From NCBI GenBank assembly GCA_963978545.1, contig OZ021731.1:57275242-57339241 (forward strand): a DNA stretch of 64,000 nt, given 5' to 3'. Below, in pieces: positions 61,816 through 64,000 of this stretch (position 1 is its first letter; every line of letters starts with the position of its first letter). The position numbers and the translations under genes are program-made. Below the pieces are notes generated by a model. The model ran no database searches and was not told the DNA's origin. It was given only the letters and a program-made list of their open reading frames with translations. Source of the stretch: Linyphia triangularis (lineage: Eukaryota > Arthropoda > Arachnida > Araneae > Linyphiidae).

Positions 61816-62689
61816 AAAATAACTTTTTGTTTCTACTTAGATAAATTTAAATCAAAATTTGAATTGAATGAAATAGATTTTTATAATAACTATGCGCTAG
61901 TTTAAATCAAGATTTGTGTTATATTAAGAATAATTGCTTTGTGTTGTTTGTAAGAATATTACATTTATTGCAATTATTTATTACTGCACAACTAATATAA
62001 GGATCTTCTATAAAAGAATATTTAATTTGGTAAGTTAGGTTACAGTCAATTATTACTACTCAAACAAAAAAACAATGAACGAAAAGATAATGCCCATAAA
62101 ATATTAAGAAATACATGAATAAAATAAAAAAATAATATATATAGTTAATGGACAATTCTCTGGTGCACAAGTTAAACAATAAAATAAAATAAAATTGCTT
62201 TAACTTTTAAACTTTTATTTATAGCTAAAATGTAAAATTGTTTGTCAAGCTAATATAGAAAAATAATTTTATATACAATTGCAGTAAAAATTACAATTTT
62301 AAATATGCACTACACAGTAGAGTATCTCAAATACAGAATCGCGGGGACTTCGACGATTCCGGATTTTGGAACATATCATTGTTCATGCACTAAATCAATG
62401 AAATCAAACATATAAATAGAATAAACTAAGAAAAATCCTTATATAACAATGTGGTTCTGAAAAACATTTGTTTTAAGGTTGTTTTAATACTTTTGTTTAA
62501 ACTTTTCTACTTGAATCCCCATTATTTCCGATTCTAAAATTGTATCTTTGGAAAAGGTCCGGATTTCAGATATTTTACTGAGCATAAAAATTAGACAATT
62601 AGTATGAATTTTCTTGAACAATATTGTATTAAAATTTTAGCAATTCTGATTCAATATAAACTAAATAGGAACCTCATACACAAGCACTA

Positions 62690-63120
62690 ATTACAGACAT
62701 AGCTGCTGTCGATGACATCAGCGTCACATGCTTCAGCATAAATCTTAGCGAAAATGACAATCACAGCAATGTCAATACAGGCAATGGTACCCACCATACT
62801 GGCGCAAATCTTGGTAACATTATGCAAATCACAGTAACATCATGCAAATCAAGGTAATATTGGATATTACAATAGTGCTTAATGAAAATGTCTTCGTTCA
62901 AATGCAAAAATCAGTGTACATGCCCAATATACAGGTGGAAGTTTCTGCAATAGTGGTTATTACATTAACAAAACAACTAACAAAAAATATCATCACAAAA
63001 CATAAATCTCGGCGATAGCCCTCGCTATATCAGCACAAAACTCGGAAATAACTGCCTTAACATCAAATTAACGTTAGACTAAACGGACATCATACATTAA
63101 CTTAAATAACTGCTATAGAG
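62690..63120. repeat. Dispersed copies of the CGTAAATCT / CTCGGCGATAG periodic repeat
   Basis: Includes TCACAAAACATAAATCTC then GGCGATAGCCCTCGC, and ATCAGCACAAAACTCGG, related to the block at 56080-57660. The series resumes at about 63830-64000, after an intervening hAT MITE, with GGTCTGGGAAAATCTTAACG and ATTCAGGTTCCTTGGTTA. Confidence 0.65.
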
Positions 63121-63135
63121 GTTGTAACATTAGAG

Positions 63136-63801
63136 CAGCGTTCGCCACTAACTTTGAGAGGCGGGCCGTATCACTTACGTTGGAGCTTTTCGCGGGGCGG
63201 ATACAATTAAATACGTATCTTTAATTATTATTAAACTGGGGAGAAATATTGATTTTTTTTTTATTATAATAAATTTATAATTATTATTTTAATCTTTTTA
63301 TTAAAAAATAATAATTTTTATTATTAGTAAATTAAAGTCTAAAAAAGAAGTATATTCTTCGTTTCAAAGTGTTTATGCGACTTGACATAACTTTTAATAA
63401 AAGTATTTAAACTGTACTTTCAGATTATTTCGTTTTAGTTGATATAATTTGTGAGACGATGACGGTCAAAGACGTTACATTTATTTTATGATAGATTTGT
63501 TGTCTATCGTAGAATTTATTACAGCCAATCTTAATAAATTGTTCAAATGATATTCAATTAAAAAATTTCTGTGTTTATTCTTGATCAAAACCACCTTGCT
63601 GAAAGCTTCTTCGAGCACGTAGTGGAAAACTTTATTCTACATAGTTAAAACATACTATTTCAGATAAATTATAATTGTGTAATAAAATAAGTCAATACCG
63701 TGAAATGTGATTTTCTTAAAATCTCCTGTGGTAAAGGCTGGCTGCAGAAAAATCTGTCGCGGGCCAAATCTGACCCGCAGACCGCATAGTGGCTAACGCT
63801 G
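63136..63801. mobile_element. hAT MITE, 666 bp, perfect 8-bp target duplication
   Basis: Ends CAGCGTTCGCCACTA and TAGTGGCTAACGCTG are inverted repeats; CATTAGAG is duplicated exactly at 63128-63135 and 63802-63809. The 8-bp duplication, CAGnG terminus and GCGGGCCGTAT / CTGACCCGCAGACCGC subterminal words identify the hAT superfamily. Non-coding. It inserted into the periodic repeat, which continues on both sides. Confidence 0.92.
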
Positions 63802-64000
63802 CATTAGAGGAAGCAACAGCAAAAAAACAAAAAAAAACAGTCATATCAGAGGTCTGGGAAAATCTTAACGTATTCAGGTTCCTTGGTTAGAGTTATAAGC
63901 AAGGTAGTAAATTCGGATATTAACAACATCTTAACACCTACCAAAAATGATCATTACACCAACATAAATAGCGCCTAATGTAATCTCCTATCCGAATGCA

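Larger units (their letters stand above)
61498..64000. other. midasin intron (5' part of window), repeats only
   Basis: No further exon is recognised up to the window edge, so the remaining midasin exons (AAA+ ring and N-terminus) must lie beyond 64 kb if the gene is complete. The stretch contains the element end at 61667, a hAT MITE and dispersed repeats. Confidence 0.65.

Overview
The window looks like AT-rich, repeat-dense nuclear DNA of an arthropod, most likely an arachnid and perhaps a spider. The reasons are a gustatory-receptor gene of the insect/arachnid 7tm_7 type, a large gene split into many small exons by TE-filled introns, and a retrotransposon Gag of a kind I associate with spider genomes. 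The species call is inference; the gene calls are not.

Layout. (1) 1.35-2.55 kb, plus strand: an intact intronless gustatory-receptor-like gene behind a TATA box. (2) 2.7-10.4 kb: no cellular gene. It holds a promoter-like GC-richer patch, two tRNA-derived SINE copies with perfect target duplications, a 41-bp truncated retroposed insert, a foldback element, and two long DNA elements with CAGGGT...ACCCTG ends. One of these carries a broken Harbinger/HARBI1-like transposase piece. (3) 10.47-61.5 kb, minus strand: the C-terminal part, about 2,500 codons, of midasin (MDN1), the giant AAA+ ATPase of 60S ribosome assembly. I resolve 37 exons whose splice phases agree from exon to exon, except at one uncertain junction (50.2-53.9 kb). 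They encode the helical linker, the Asp/Glu-rich segment and the C-terminal MIDAS (VWA-like) domain. The 5' part of the gene lies beyond 64 kb. (4) 61.5-64 kb: presumably the next midasin intron, with repeats only.

The introns are full of mobile DNA: a 722-bp solo LTR (TSD GTAT), an internally deleted LTR retrotransposon with a tRNA-Pro-type primer-binding site (TSD TCAA), two piggyBac-type MITEs (TTAA), a Tc1/mariner-like MITE (TA), a Tigger/pogo-like MITE split by a younger element, and a hAT MITE (8-bp TSD).

The most interesting theme is a group of at least seven elements. They all have CAGGG...CCCTG termini, short terminal inverted repeats and, in most cases, exact 5-6-bp target duplications. 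Each is packed near its ends with a family-specific version of a roughly 10-bp word of the type CCTGACTTTCC / AAGGACTTTCAAGG. Different families also share internal modules, which suggests end- and module-swapping among non-autonomous transposons of one superfamily. I saw no protein that would mobilise them in this window.
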